Source of the DNA: Myxococcaceae bacterium
Lineage (GTDB): Bacteria > Myxococcota > Myxococcia > Myxococcales > Myxococcaceae
Direction of reading: 5' to 3'
Length of the DNA: 55,141 bases
NCBI GenBank assembly: GCA_019694575.1
Contig: JAIBBR010000015.1
Location: forward strand, 1-55,141
Part shown: in pieces, positions 7,554 through 14,823 of the stretch
Layout of the letters: each line of letters begins with the position of its first letter
Position numbering within the stretch: the first letter of the stretch is position 1
Program-made: the position numbers and the translations under genes
The notes under the pieces: model-generated
Told to the model about the DNA's origin: nothing
What the model saw: only the letters and a program-made list of their open reading frames with translations
Databases searched by the model: none

Positions 7554-8561
7554 ATGGTGCGCGGGTACAAGCCCTTAACCAGAACATTCAAAGAACAGCC
7601 TGGAGCTCGTCACTTCAATAAGAAGGCCTTGCTACCAGCGGTAGGCGAAACGAATTTGCCCCCGGCTGTGAAGAACACCGCTGAGGGTGAGGTGTTGACA
7701 ACACGACCGTTAAAAACGCCAAAGGAGGGATGGCGCATCGTCAAAGGAGAGACGCTGGATAATCTCAATTTTACCGATGGGCTAACGGTTTTATGGACAC
7801 AAGTTCATGCCCAAAGCCAGCCGCGAAACTGGAGTGTCGAAGCGCCGGCTTCGTTGGCGTCACGCAGCCCTCGTGCCATTCATGAAGAGCATTGGAGCAA
7901 AGTCGATGGGGGTAACACCGATTTTCGGGCAGGCTTTTACGGTGAACACCCGCAATTGCAGGTTCATTTGCAGGGGCCCAGGGGTCACTTGCATGTCGGC
8001 GGCAATATCCCCGAGAACGCTTCCGCTAACCTTTGGGTGGCGTTCAAACCCCATCAGGGGAATGAAATTACTTTCCTTCGCGACGCCACAAACACGAGGT
8101 GGCTCATTGACGGTGTGTCTGTCTCGCCAGCCCAAGCTCAAGTGCACATCAACAAGATTGGTGGTTTTGAGTTGCATCCCGATGCGCACCGAGCCGACCA
8201 GTTTTTGAAGGCGCTCTCCAGGCTCGACCCTGAACCCATGTTTCAGACCTTGATTCGCGATCCGAAAGTGCTTTCGAACCAGAACACCAAAACTTCCGAG
8301 CCTCCCACGACGGTTGCACCAACGGCTGCTGCTCCGGTTATCAATATGGGTAGCTCCGAAGTCCGGGCGATGCCTGACGGCAGTTTTTTGGTCAAGACAC
8401 AGCCCAATTACGGTGACGTACTGAGAACCATCAGCAACGGCAAAATGTTGAAAGGTGTTCTCATCACTCCAAATGGAAACGGGACCTCGACTGTAAAAGT
8501 TAATCAGCCGTCTCCCAGCGTAGTTGGCAAAGGCATGTCATACATTGGCCTGGTGATGTGA
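7554..8561 (+). CDS. Orphan protein of unknown function inside the repeat-flanked unit
   Basis: The 335-residue product matches no family I recognise. There is no signal peptide and no membrane segment. The N-terminal 70 residues are polar; a central region rich in Trp, His and beta-like segments (GWRIVKGETLDNLNF, GPRGHLHVGGNIP, ANLWVAFKPHQGNEITFL) suggests a compact, lectin- or cupin-like fold; a Thr/Pro/Ala linker follows near 245-265 and then a short C-terminal beta region (DGSFLVKTQPNYGDVLR). The start is ATG 7554 with a strong ribosome site AAGGAG seven bases before. Base composition (30-36 G/C per 60 in four lines counted) is lower than in the surrounding genes. It is flanked by the 53-bp direct repeat, which suggests it arrived as a unit. 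Confidence 0.7.
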   Translation: MVRGYKPLTRTFKEQPGARHFNKKALLPAVGETNLPPAVKNTAEGEVLTTRPLKTPKEGWRIVKGETLDNLNFTDGLTVLWTQVHAQSQPRNWSVEAPASLASRSPRAIHEEHWSKVDGGNTDFRAGFYGEHPQLQVHLQGPRGHLHVGGNIPENASANLWVAFKPHQGNEITFLRDATNTRWLIDGVSVSPAQAQVHINKIGGFELHPDAHRADQFLKALSRLDPEPMFQTLIRDPKVLSNQNTKTSEPPTTVAPTAAAPVINMGSSEVRAMPDGSFLVKTQPNYGDVLRTISNGKMLKGVLITPNGNGTSTVKVNQPSPSVVGKGMSYIGLVM

Positions 8562-8582
8562 AGAGGCCTGGTGATGTGAAGA
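8547..8582 (+). repeat. Perfect 18-bp tandem duplication across a stop codon
   Basis: GGCCTGGTGATGTGAAGA occurs twice in direct succession (8547-8564 and 8565-8582). The first copy contains the stop codon of the orphan gene. Both copies are identical, so the duplication is recent. It keeps the encoded C-terminus GLVM unchanged. Confidence 0.9.
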
Positions 8583-8601
8583 TGAGCCAGCAAACGTGGG
8601 G

Positions 8602-9522
8602 CTACTCGTTCCCCACTTCATGCGACGACAAGGGTGGAATCGTCGGCGGCATCGGCGCGCTCGACACGTCATTCACATATTCCACCCGGTTGCCGCCTTT
8701 GGCCATCGCCGCGTGCAGCCCGTCGTTCGCCTGACGAAACAAATCAGAGAAGCCGTACTCGCGACCGGGCATGCCTGAGGCGACTCCCGCCGAGAGCGTG
8801 GGCGCGAGCAATTTCTCACCCACTTGCAGCGTAGAACGCGAAACCCGTTCGCACACCCGCCGCGCCACAATCAGCGAGCCCGCCAAGTCGGTGTGCGGCA
8901 TGAGCAACAGCACCCGGTCGCTGCCGTACTGCACGGGAAAGTCGGTGTCGCGCAACGAGCGGCGAATCGCCAACGCCAAGCCGCCAGTCAATTGGCTGTG
9001 CAACTCGCCGTCTAACTCGGCTTCGAGCGGGTCAAACCCGAGCAGCGCCAACGCGAGGGGAAAGCCATAGCGTCGCGCGCGCTTCACTTCGATGAAGAGC
9101 ACCTCTTTGAAGTGGGTGAACGTATAGAAGTTGGTGAGAGGGTCGGTAATGCCTTCTCCGGGGCGCGGCTTTGGGCTTGAAGCGCGCGTCACTTTCGGCT
9201 TCACCTCGGTGAGCTCGGCGAGCCGCACGCGCAAATCATTTGGCGACACCGGCATGGGCAAAATGCCGTCGGCGTACGGCGCCTTGAAGCCCTTCTGCTG
9301 CGCCGCGAAGAGCACCACGCGAGGCGACATTTTTCGCACGTCACGCGCCAACTTCGAGGCTGACTTGGCCGACGGCCCGAGCACCACCAGCTGCTCGCCA
9401 TCGAGCGCTTCGGCGCTTTGCGCGTCACTGACTTTGAGCCCGGCCTTCTTCAAGCCCGCTGCGATTGCCTTGCGATGTTGCTCTTTGGGCTCGAACACCG
9501 CGGCCCACTTGAAACGCTTCAT
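8602..9522 (-). CDS. Degenerate receiver-GGDEF protein
   Basis: The 306-residue protein has an N-terminal receiver-like domain (about 1-105: WAAVFEPKEQHRKAIAAGL, LVVLGPS, PRVVLFAAQ) in which the usual acidic pocket and phospho-acceptor aspartate are not evident. A GGDEF-like domain follows (about 125-285), starting TDPLTNFYTFTHFKEVL. The catalytic motif is replaced by YGSDRVLLL, so it is probably not a cyclase; it may bind a nucleotide or a partner. The tail SSAPMPPTIPPLSSHEVG is Pro/Ser rich and is the part duplicated at 7398-7450. ATG 9522 is chosen because GAGGGTG lies just upstream; a GTG two codons earlier is possible. Confidence 0.8.
   Translation of the reverse strand: MKRFKWAAVFEPKEQHRKAIAAGLKKAGLKVSDAQSAEALDGEQLVVLGPSAKSASKLARDVRKMSPRVVLFAAQQKGFKAPYADGILPMPVSPNDLRVRLAELTEVKPKVTRASSPKPRPGEGITDPLTNFYTFTHFKEVLFIEVKRARRYGFPLALALLGFDPLEAELDGELHSQLTGGLALAIRRSLRDTDFPVQYGSDRVLLLMPHTDLAGSLIVARRVCERVSRSTLQVGEKLLAPTLSAGVASGMPGREYGFSDLFRQANDGLHAAMAKGGNRVEYVNDVSSAPMPPTIPPLSSHEVGNE
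8612..8664 (-). repeat. Right copy of 53-bp direct repeat (3' end of the GGDEF-like gene)
   Basis: This is the in-place copy, encoding the last 18 residues before the final Asn-Glu and stop of the gene at 8602-9522. The partner is at 7398-7450, 1214 bp away in the same orientation. Outside the 53 bases the two sites do not match, apart from both continuing to an in-frame stop within a few codons. Confidence 0.8.
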
Positions 9523-9600
9523 CGGCACCCTCGGGTAATTTCTAAGTTCCCAAGCTTATGCGCGCTTCACCACCGGGAGGATTATTTCTAGAGTCGTGGT

Positions 9601-10578
9601 GTGTGGGTGAGGCTCCTCCTTTGGGTTGCACTTTGGCCGGGTCTGGGTTTCGCCGGGGCTGCTTTCGCCGAAAAAGAAGCCGCCAAACGCGCCGAAGCCG
9701 TCATGCTGGCGCAAGCGCTGCTCAATGGGCAGGCCCGCCCTGCTGCGGTCGCCAACCGGGCCTCTTTTCTGGGCCAAGAGGTCACCGTGGCTTCCACGTT
9801 GGCCAACGGCTTGAGCGCCGCCCTGTCACCTGCCCAACGGCGCGACATCTTTGAAGCATTGGCATTGCTCAAGCACCCCACAGCGCTGGCTCCGCTCGAA
9901 GCAGGGTTGACCGACGACGATGGCACGGTTCGCATGTTGGCCGCGCAAGGTGTCGGTAAAATAGGAAACCCCAAAGCCGCACCTAAGCTTGCCGCGTTGT
10001 TGAGCGACAAGAACCCCGGTGTACGGAAAGAGGCGGCCCGCTCGCTCGGAATGTTTGGCAATGCCGCGTGGTCCAAGGCGTTGGTGAAAGCAGCGGCCGC
10101 TGAAGGCGAGAGCGATGTGCGGGCGGTGATGCTGGTGGCGGTGGGCCTTTCGAAAGACAGAAAACAAGAGTCGGCATTGGTTCGTTTTTTAGACAGCTCT
10201 TCGCAAGCCACCCGTTTGTCGGCCGGCAGAGCCCTGTGTCTTTTAGGCAGCCCCAAGGGTTTGGGTGTGGCGAAAAAGCAGCTCGCTTCGGCCGAACCTG
10301 CTGAACGTTTACAAGGCGTGTTGATGCTCGAAGGCGTGGCGGCGGGCTTGTCGCGGCCGTTGCTTTTGCCCCGGCTCGAAGACGCTGACAAAGCGGTGGC
10401 CGCGGCGTCAGCGCGCGTGCTGTATCAAGGAGGAGAACAACCGATGCTCACCTGGCTTTTGCTGCAGAGCTTTCACGCACAAAGCGACGACAAGCGCTTC
10501 TGGGAGCGTGAGCTCGAAACGCTGCGCTTGAGCCCTGAGCAACGCGACGCGATTTTGACCAAGGCGGGCCTGCGATGA
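9601..10578 (+). CDS. Secreted HEAT-repeat protein
   Basis: The 325-residue protein starts with a signal peptide (RLLLWVALWPGLGFAGAAFA) and then consists of helical HEAT-type repeats (ALLKHPTALAPLEAGLTDDD, VRMLAAQGVGKIGNPKAAPK, LAALLSDKNPGVRKEAARSL). It is likely an exported scaffold or protein-binding protein. It is the first gene of a three-gene overlapping operon with a DUF1460 amidase and an AI-2E permease (ATGA overlap at 10575-10578), which points to an envelope role. The start is GTG 9601; GTG 9607 is equally possible, as neither has a good ribosome site. Confidence 0.75.
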   Translation: MWVRLLLWVALWPGLGFAGAAFAEKEAAKRAEAVMLAQALLNGQARPAAVANRASFLGQEVTVASTLANGLSAALSPAQRRDIFEALALLKHPTALAPLEAGLTDDDGTVRMLAAQGVGKIGNPKAAPKLAALLSDKNPGVRKEAARSLGMFGNAAWSKALVKAAAAEGESDVRAVMLVAVGLSKDRKQESALVRFLDSSSQATRLSAGRALCLLGSPKGLGVAKKQLASAEPAERLQGVLMLEGVAAGLSRPLLLPRLEDADKAVAAASARVLYQGGEQPMLTWLLLQSFHAQSDDKRFWERELETLRLSPEQRDAILTKAGLR

Positions 10579-11387
10579 ATGCCGCGGGGGCCCTTTTGGC
10601 ATTGACGTTGCTTGGCAATTGGCAATCGATGACACCCGTTGAGCGCGCCGACGCCTTGAAGGCATTGCACAAGCAACCTTTTGTTGAACGCTTGAAGTCA
10701 GTGAGTGACGGCTTTTTAGGCACGCCTTATGGCGAGTCGCCGCTCGGCGAAGGCGCCGGCAAAGACACTGACCCGCTCATTCGCTACGACATGGTCGATT
10801 GCCTGACTTTTGTCGAAGAGACGATGGCGATGTCGATTGCTCCCAACGCGTCAGAGTTGGTGAGCACGCTCAACCGCATTCGCTATGCCAACGACACGCC
10901 CAAATACGCCGAGCGCAACCATCTGATGGAAGCGCAGTGGCTGCCCTACAACATCAAGAAAGGCTTTTTGTCTGACGTCACCAAGCTGTACGGAGGCGAC
11001 CGCGTCAAACGGGCTCCCAAACGATTGACTGCCCAAACCTGGCAATCGCGCAGCGGCGCGGCGCTGGGGTTGGCGCCATCGGAACAAATGACGGGTGACT
11101 TCGGGTTAGACATCGTGCCTGTCGAAGCCGCCGAAGCCATTGTGAAGAAAGTGCCCACCGGCACGGTGCTGGTGGCGGTGCGGGCTGACCGCGCGGCCAT
11201 GGTTACCCGCGTGACGCATGTGGGCTTCGTGGTGCAAACGCCGAAAGGCCCCATGCTGCGCCACGCCTCACGCACCTTCACCAAAGTCGTCGACGAGCCG
11301 TTGGCGGCCTTCATGAAGCGAAATTTGGGCTACGCCAAATGGACGGTGGAAGGCGTGGCCCTGTACGCGGTAAGGCCTGAGCCGTGA
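10575..11387 (+). CDS. DUF1460 family N-acetylmuramoyl-L-alanine amidase-like protein
   Basis: This 270-residue NlpC/P60-superfamily protein has the DUF1460 signatures: a catalytic cysteine in YDMVDCLTFVEE (about residue 77), RNHLMEAQWLPYN, and a catalytic histidine in VTHVGFVV (about 216). A weak signal segment (GALLALTLLGNW) suggests export. Family members cut the bond between muramic acid and the first L-alanine of peptidoglycan. Its ATG overlaps the stop of the HEAT gene, and its stop overlaps the next gene's GTG, so the three are one translationally coupled operon. Confidence 0.85.
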   Translation: MNAAGALLALTLLGNWQSMTPVERADALKALHKQPFVERLKSVSDGFLGTPYGESPLGEGAGKDTDPLIRYDMVDCLTFVEETMAMSIAPNASELVSTLNRIRYANDTPKYAERNHLMEAQWLPYNIKKGFLSDVTKLYGGDRVKRAPKRLTAQTWQSRSGAALGLAPSEQMTGDFGLDIVPVEAAEAIVKKVPTGTVLVAVRADRAAMVTRVTHVGFVVQTPKGPMLRHASRTFTKVVDEPLAAFMKRNLGYAKWTVEGVALYAVRPEP

Positions 11388-12439
11388 ACACTTTCAAAGC
11401 CAGCCCCATGGGGTATTTGGCGATAGCGCTCGGGGTGACGGTGTTGGTGACGCTGTCTCCGCTGATGGTGCCGATTATTTTGGCCGCGTGGATAGCGCAG
11501 CTCGCCCGACCGTTGCTCGACAAGGTGGCGCATGCGCTCAAAGGCCGCAACCGTGCTGCCGCGGTCATCATCACCGTGCTGGTGCTGTTGCTCTTCACCC
11601 CGCTCAGCTTTTTGCTCACCGCGGTGATTTCAGGTGCCGGCGAGCTGTACAACGCGGTGGCGACGTCAGAAGGAGGCCCGTCGGCGTTGAAGGCGCTCGT
11701 TTCTCCTGGGGCGGCGAACGCCGATTCACTGTGGGCCGTGCCGCAGTCGGCCGAGCAGGCGATGGAGCAGGCGCTCGAATTGGCGCAAAAGCATGGGGCC
11801 CAAGTCTTTCAAGTGGTGGGCGGTATCGCCGGGGCGTCGGCAAAAGCGGTGATTGGCTTGCTCATCTTTTTCTTCGGGGCCTACACCTTTCTCATTGAAG
11901 GGCCTTCGATGGGGGCGTGGCTTTTGCGCCAAGTGCCGCTCGTGCCCAGCCACTTCAAACGCATGGCGGGGGCTTTTTACGAAACGGGCCGTGGGTTGCT
12001 CATCGGCGTCGGGTTGACCAGTCTTTCGCAAGCTTTGGCCGCGGTCGTCATTTACTTGGCGCTGGGAGTGCCGCGCGCGCTGGTGCTGGGCCTGGTGACG
12101 GGCATTGCCGCCTTCGTGCCCATTGTCGGAGCGTCGCTGGTGTGGGGCCCGGTTGCAGCGGGCTTGTTTTTGACCGGCCACCCTCTCAAAGCGGCGGTGA
12201 TGGCGGTCGCGGGCATGGTGGTGATTTCAAGCATGGACAACGTGCTGCGCCCCATTTTCAGCCGTTACGGTCAGCTCGAATTGCCCGTCTTCGTGCTCTT
12301 CATTTCGGTTTTTGGCGGGCTGGTGATTTACGGCCCCTTTGGCGCCATGCTGGGGCCTTTGGTGGTGCGCTTGGGAAAAGAAGCGCTCACCTTGTGGCGT
12401 GAAGAGCGTGAATTGAATCACTCGTTGGGAAATGGGTAG
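11384..12439 (+). CDS. AI-2E family transporter
   Basis: The 351-residue integral membrane protein has about eight hydrophobic segments and the conserved AI-2E family region VTGIAAFVPIVGASLVWGPV followed by NVLRPIFSRYGQLELPVFVL and FGGLVIYGPFGAMLGPLVV. Members export small molecules or work in Na+/Li+ antiport; AI-2 export itself is only shown for some. The start GTG at 11384 overlaps the stop of the amidase gene (GTGA). The grouping with a secreted scaffold and an amidase suggests an envelope function. Confidence 0.85.
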   Translation: MNTFKASPMGYLAIALGVTVLVTLSPLMVPIILAAWIAQLARPLLDKVAHALKGRNRAAAVIITVLVLLLFTPLSFLLTAVISGAGELYNAVATSEGGPSALKALVSPGAANADSLWAVPQSAEQAMEQALELAQKHGAQVFQVVGGIAGASAKAVIGLLIFFFGAYTFLIEGPSMGAWLLRQVPLVPSHFKRMAGAFYETGRGLLIGVGLTSLSQALAAVVIYLALGVPRALVLGLVTGIAAFVPIVGASLVWGPVAAGLFLTGHPLKAAVMAVAGMVVISSMDNVLRPIFSRYGQLELPVFVLFISVFGGLVIYGPFGAMLGPLVVRLGKEALTLWREERELNHSLGNG

Positions 12440-12458
12440 GGCTTTTTACCTTTCGCCC

Positions 12459-12761
12459 TTAAGGAATCTGCGTCTCACCCGAGAGCGCTTCTTCTTCGGC
12501 CGCTTGGGCATTTTGCGCGGCTTCTGACTCGATGGCCGCCAACTCGCTTTTCACCAGGCCGACGGCTTTTTCAATGGTCGACGTAGGCACCAGCAATGCC
12601 CAGCTCGAAGGCCCCGTGGCTTGCAGGCCATCGGCTGAGGCCGCGCCGCTCGCTCGAGCGAAAGCGTCGATGCCGTTTTCTTGCAGCGCGTCGACCAACC
12701 GGTCGGCAGTGAGGGGGTCTTCAGTGGTGATGGCGACCGAAAAGGTGTCTGACGGGTTCAT
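12459..12761 (-). CDS. DUF2007-like small protein
   Basis: This 100-residue protein begins SVAITTEDPLTADRLVDALQ and continues ENGIDAFARASG, then WALLVPTSTIEKAVGLVKSE: a ferredoxin-like beta-alpha-beta layout like DUF2007 (putative signal-transducing protein). The tail is acidic and Ala/Glu rich. It is convergent with the AI-2E gene (19-bp gap) and divergent from the MXAN_5187-like gene. No partner can be deduced. Confidence 0.65.
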   Translation of the reverse strand: MNPSDTFSVAITTEDPLTADRLVDALQENGIDAFARASGAASADGLQATGPSSWALLVPTSTIEKAVGLVKSELAAIESEAAQNAQAAEEEALSGETQIP

Positions 12762-12871
12762 GGTGCGCTCCAGGTTACATCAGTGAAAGGCCCAAATCCT
12801 TGCTGGGGTACGCCAGCATTCGTTATAACCATTGTGCTTCATTCGCTTTTTTCGCCACACAAAGGAAGGCG

Positions 12872-14602
12872 ATGACCCGCATCAAGTTTTTCGTGTTCGC
12901 CGCGGTCGCTCTGGGGCTCTGGGCGGCTCAGCTTTCGCTCGTTTCGCCTGCGCTCTCGGCCAAGGCCGTCGAGGTGGCCTTGGCCGCCGCGACAGGTGCG
13001 CCTTCGACTTTGGCGCTGCGCATCGAGGGCATTCGCTCGACACTGCAGGCGGCCGCGCTCAAGGTTGCCAACAGCCCGGCGACGTTGTGGCCAGCGGCGA
13101 AAACGGGAGCCAAGCCCGATGCCCCTACGCCTGATCGCGTGTTTGCGGTACGCGCCGCCGCGAAAGATGTGGTGCCCGAAGACATGGCCCGCACCTTGTG
13201 GGTCGGCGTGCAAAACGAGCAAGGTGCGATGTGGGCGCAAGGCGAAGCGGCCCCGGCGCCGCTGCCTGAAAGCATTGATGCCAAAGCATGGGGCGAAGCA
13301 GGTGCGAATGGTTTGATTGTCGAAATCGCCGGTACGCCCCACTGGGTTTTTTCGGTGCCCATTGTCAGCGTCGACAAGAACGAAGCCAAAGTGGTGGCCA
13401 ATGCCTTCATCGGTATGCCTGCCTTGGGCGAGCCCGCGGGCTGGTTAGAAGTCATGGCTAAGCAAGTGGGGGCGAGCGGCTTGGGCATTGCGTCGCAGGG
13501 CCGGTTGCTCTTCGGCGCCGGCACGCAAAAGCCGCTGCTCGACAAGGTGTTGAAGACGCTCAAGCTGGGCGAGCCCGGAGTCATCGAGTCAGGCACGCTC
13601 GAAGCGTTGGGGCCCATTGCCTTGCCGATGATGGTGAGCGACAACGGTGCGCCGCTCGCGGTGGCGGTGCGCAAAGACGTGAAGGGCACTCCCTATGAAG
13701 TGCTTGCGGTGGTCAGCACCCAGCCCTTCATGAAGGCGCTGGCCGACTACCAAAAGGTGTCGCTCTTGATGTGGGTGGGCTTGTTGGCAGCCGCTATCGC
13801 CGTGGGGTTGATGCTCGGTGGTACCGCTGAAGAAGTCGACCGGCCGGTGAACAGCCCGACCTCTTCGGCGCCGGTGCCAAGCGAGTCGACGCATTCTCCT
13901 GCTGGCGGCCATGACGCGTTGCCCATTGCCAGTACGCCAGCTCCCGAAACCCACCCTGACGATTTCGACTTCGGTGGTGCGCTGTCTTCGAAGGGCGCCC
14001 CCATGCCCTCGGGAGTGAAGAGCTCGCCCGCCATCGTGACGCCTCAAAAGGCTCCGGTGGTCGACGAAATGGGGCTGGAAGAATTGCCGGGTGAATCAGC
14101 CATTGCAGCGCCACCGCCCGCCGCGAGCAGCCCGGGGCTCGACTTGTTCTCAGACATGGCTCCTGCGCCGTCATCGCCGGGGCCCGCGCCGTTCTTTTCA
14201 GCCGGTGATGACGGCAACGACGACGGCAACTACAACCCAGAATCGACGCGCGTAGCCACCGTGCCTGCTGAATTGTTGCAGGCCACCAGCCAGGGTAACA
14301 CCGAGGCCATTCAAGGCTTGATTGCCGCGTCGCAAGCGGGTGCTTCAGGTTCTGCGCCCAAAGTGCAGCCGATGGGGGGCGGCACCGAAGAAGAGCATTT
14401 TCAGGCCACCTTCAAAGAATTCGTCGCCACGCGCGAACGCTGCGGTGAGCCCTCTGATGGTCTGACGTATGAAAAATTCGTGGTGAAGCTGAAAAAGAAC
14501 AAGGAGCAGTTGGTCGCGAAATACAACTGCCGTTCGGTTCGTTTTCAGGTCTACGTAAAAGAAGGCAAAGCCGCGCTGAAAGCCACGCCCGTCAAAGACT
14601 GA
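12872..14602 (+). CDS. MXAN_5187-like membrane-anchored protein
   Basis: The 576-residue protein has an N-terminal membrane anchor (IKFFVFAAVALGLWAAQLSL), a periplasmic region to about residue 290 that looks like a dCache/GAF-type sensor (VFAVRAAAKDVVPEDMART ... WVFSVPIVSVDKNEAKVV), a second membrane segment (LLMWVGLLAAAIAVGLMLGG), a long Pro/Ser-rich cytoplasmic linker, and a C-terminal domain (FKEFVATRERCGEP, DGLTYEKFVVKLKKNK, VRFQVYVKEGKAALKATPVK). That C-terminal domain is what I recall as the MXAN_5187 family, known mainly from myxobacteria. The start ATG 12872 follows AAGGAAG. Function is not established. Confidence 0.75.
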   Translation: MTRIKFFVFAAVALGLWAAQLSLVSPALSAKAVEVALAAATGAPSTLALRIEGIRSTLQAAALKVANSPATLWPAAKTGAKPDAPTPDRVFAVRAAAKDVVPEDMARTLWVGVQNEQGAMWAQGEAAPAPLPESIDAKAWGEAGANGLIVEIAGTPHWVFSVPIVSVDKNEAKVVANAFIGMPALGEPAGWLEVMAKQVGASGLGIASQGRLLFGAGTQKPLLDKVLKTLKLGEPGVIESGTLEALGPIALPMMVSDNGAPLAVAVRKDVKGTPYEVLAVVSTQPFMKALADYQKVSLLMWVGLLAAAIAVGLMLGGTAEEVDRPVNSPTSSAPVPSESTHSPAGGHDALPIASTPAPETHPDDFDFGGALSSKGAPMPSGVKSSPAIVTPQKAPVVDEMGLEELPGESAIAAPPPAASSPGLDLFSDMAPAPSSPGPAPFFSAGDDGNDDGNYNPESTRVATVPAELLQATSQGNTEAIQGLIAASQAGASGSAPKVQPMGGGTEEEHFQATFKEFVATRERCGEPSDGLTYEKFVVKLKKNKEQLVAKYNCRSVRFQVYVKEGKAALKATPVKD

Positions 14603-14729
14603 CTGATTTTGACTCAGCCTTTCGACGCGCCATGTCATCGTTGTCGCGTTGTGTTCTCGCCATGCGCGCGACGGTTCATTAACGCCGCCAGTTTGTTGGT
14701 GAAAGCACCGCCGCCAGCTTCACGCGAAG

Positions 14730-14745
14730 TGGCACGTCTTATGCT
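14730..14745 (+). promoter_or_regulatory. Candidate sigma-54 promoter upstream of the sigma-54 activator gene
   Basis: TGGCACGTCTTATGCT matches the -24/-12 consensus TGGCACG-N4-TTGCW with one mismatch (first T of TTGC is A) and exact spacing between GG and GC. It lies 78 bp upstream of the ATG at 14824 in the 221-bp gap after the MXAN_5187-like gene. It implies that the activator is itself transcribed by sigma-54 RNA polymerase, probably under its own control. Confidence 0.6.
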
Positions 14746-14823
14746 CAACGGAGCGCCCTTAAACGCTTCGTGATGACGCCGGTGTCTTTTGGCTTCCCAC
14801 GAAACCTGGAGGTGACAGGCTTC

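Noticed and set aside
12439-12461. GGGC ... GCCC with T-rich loop between the AI-2E and DUF2007-like genes as a terminator
   Set aside because: The stem is only 4-5 bp and the T-run is in the loop, not after the stem.
12788-12804. Sigma-54-like GGCCC ... TTGC upstream of the MXAN_5187-like gene
   Set aside because: The distance between GG and GC is one base too long, and sigma-54 promoters do not tolerate this.
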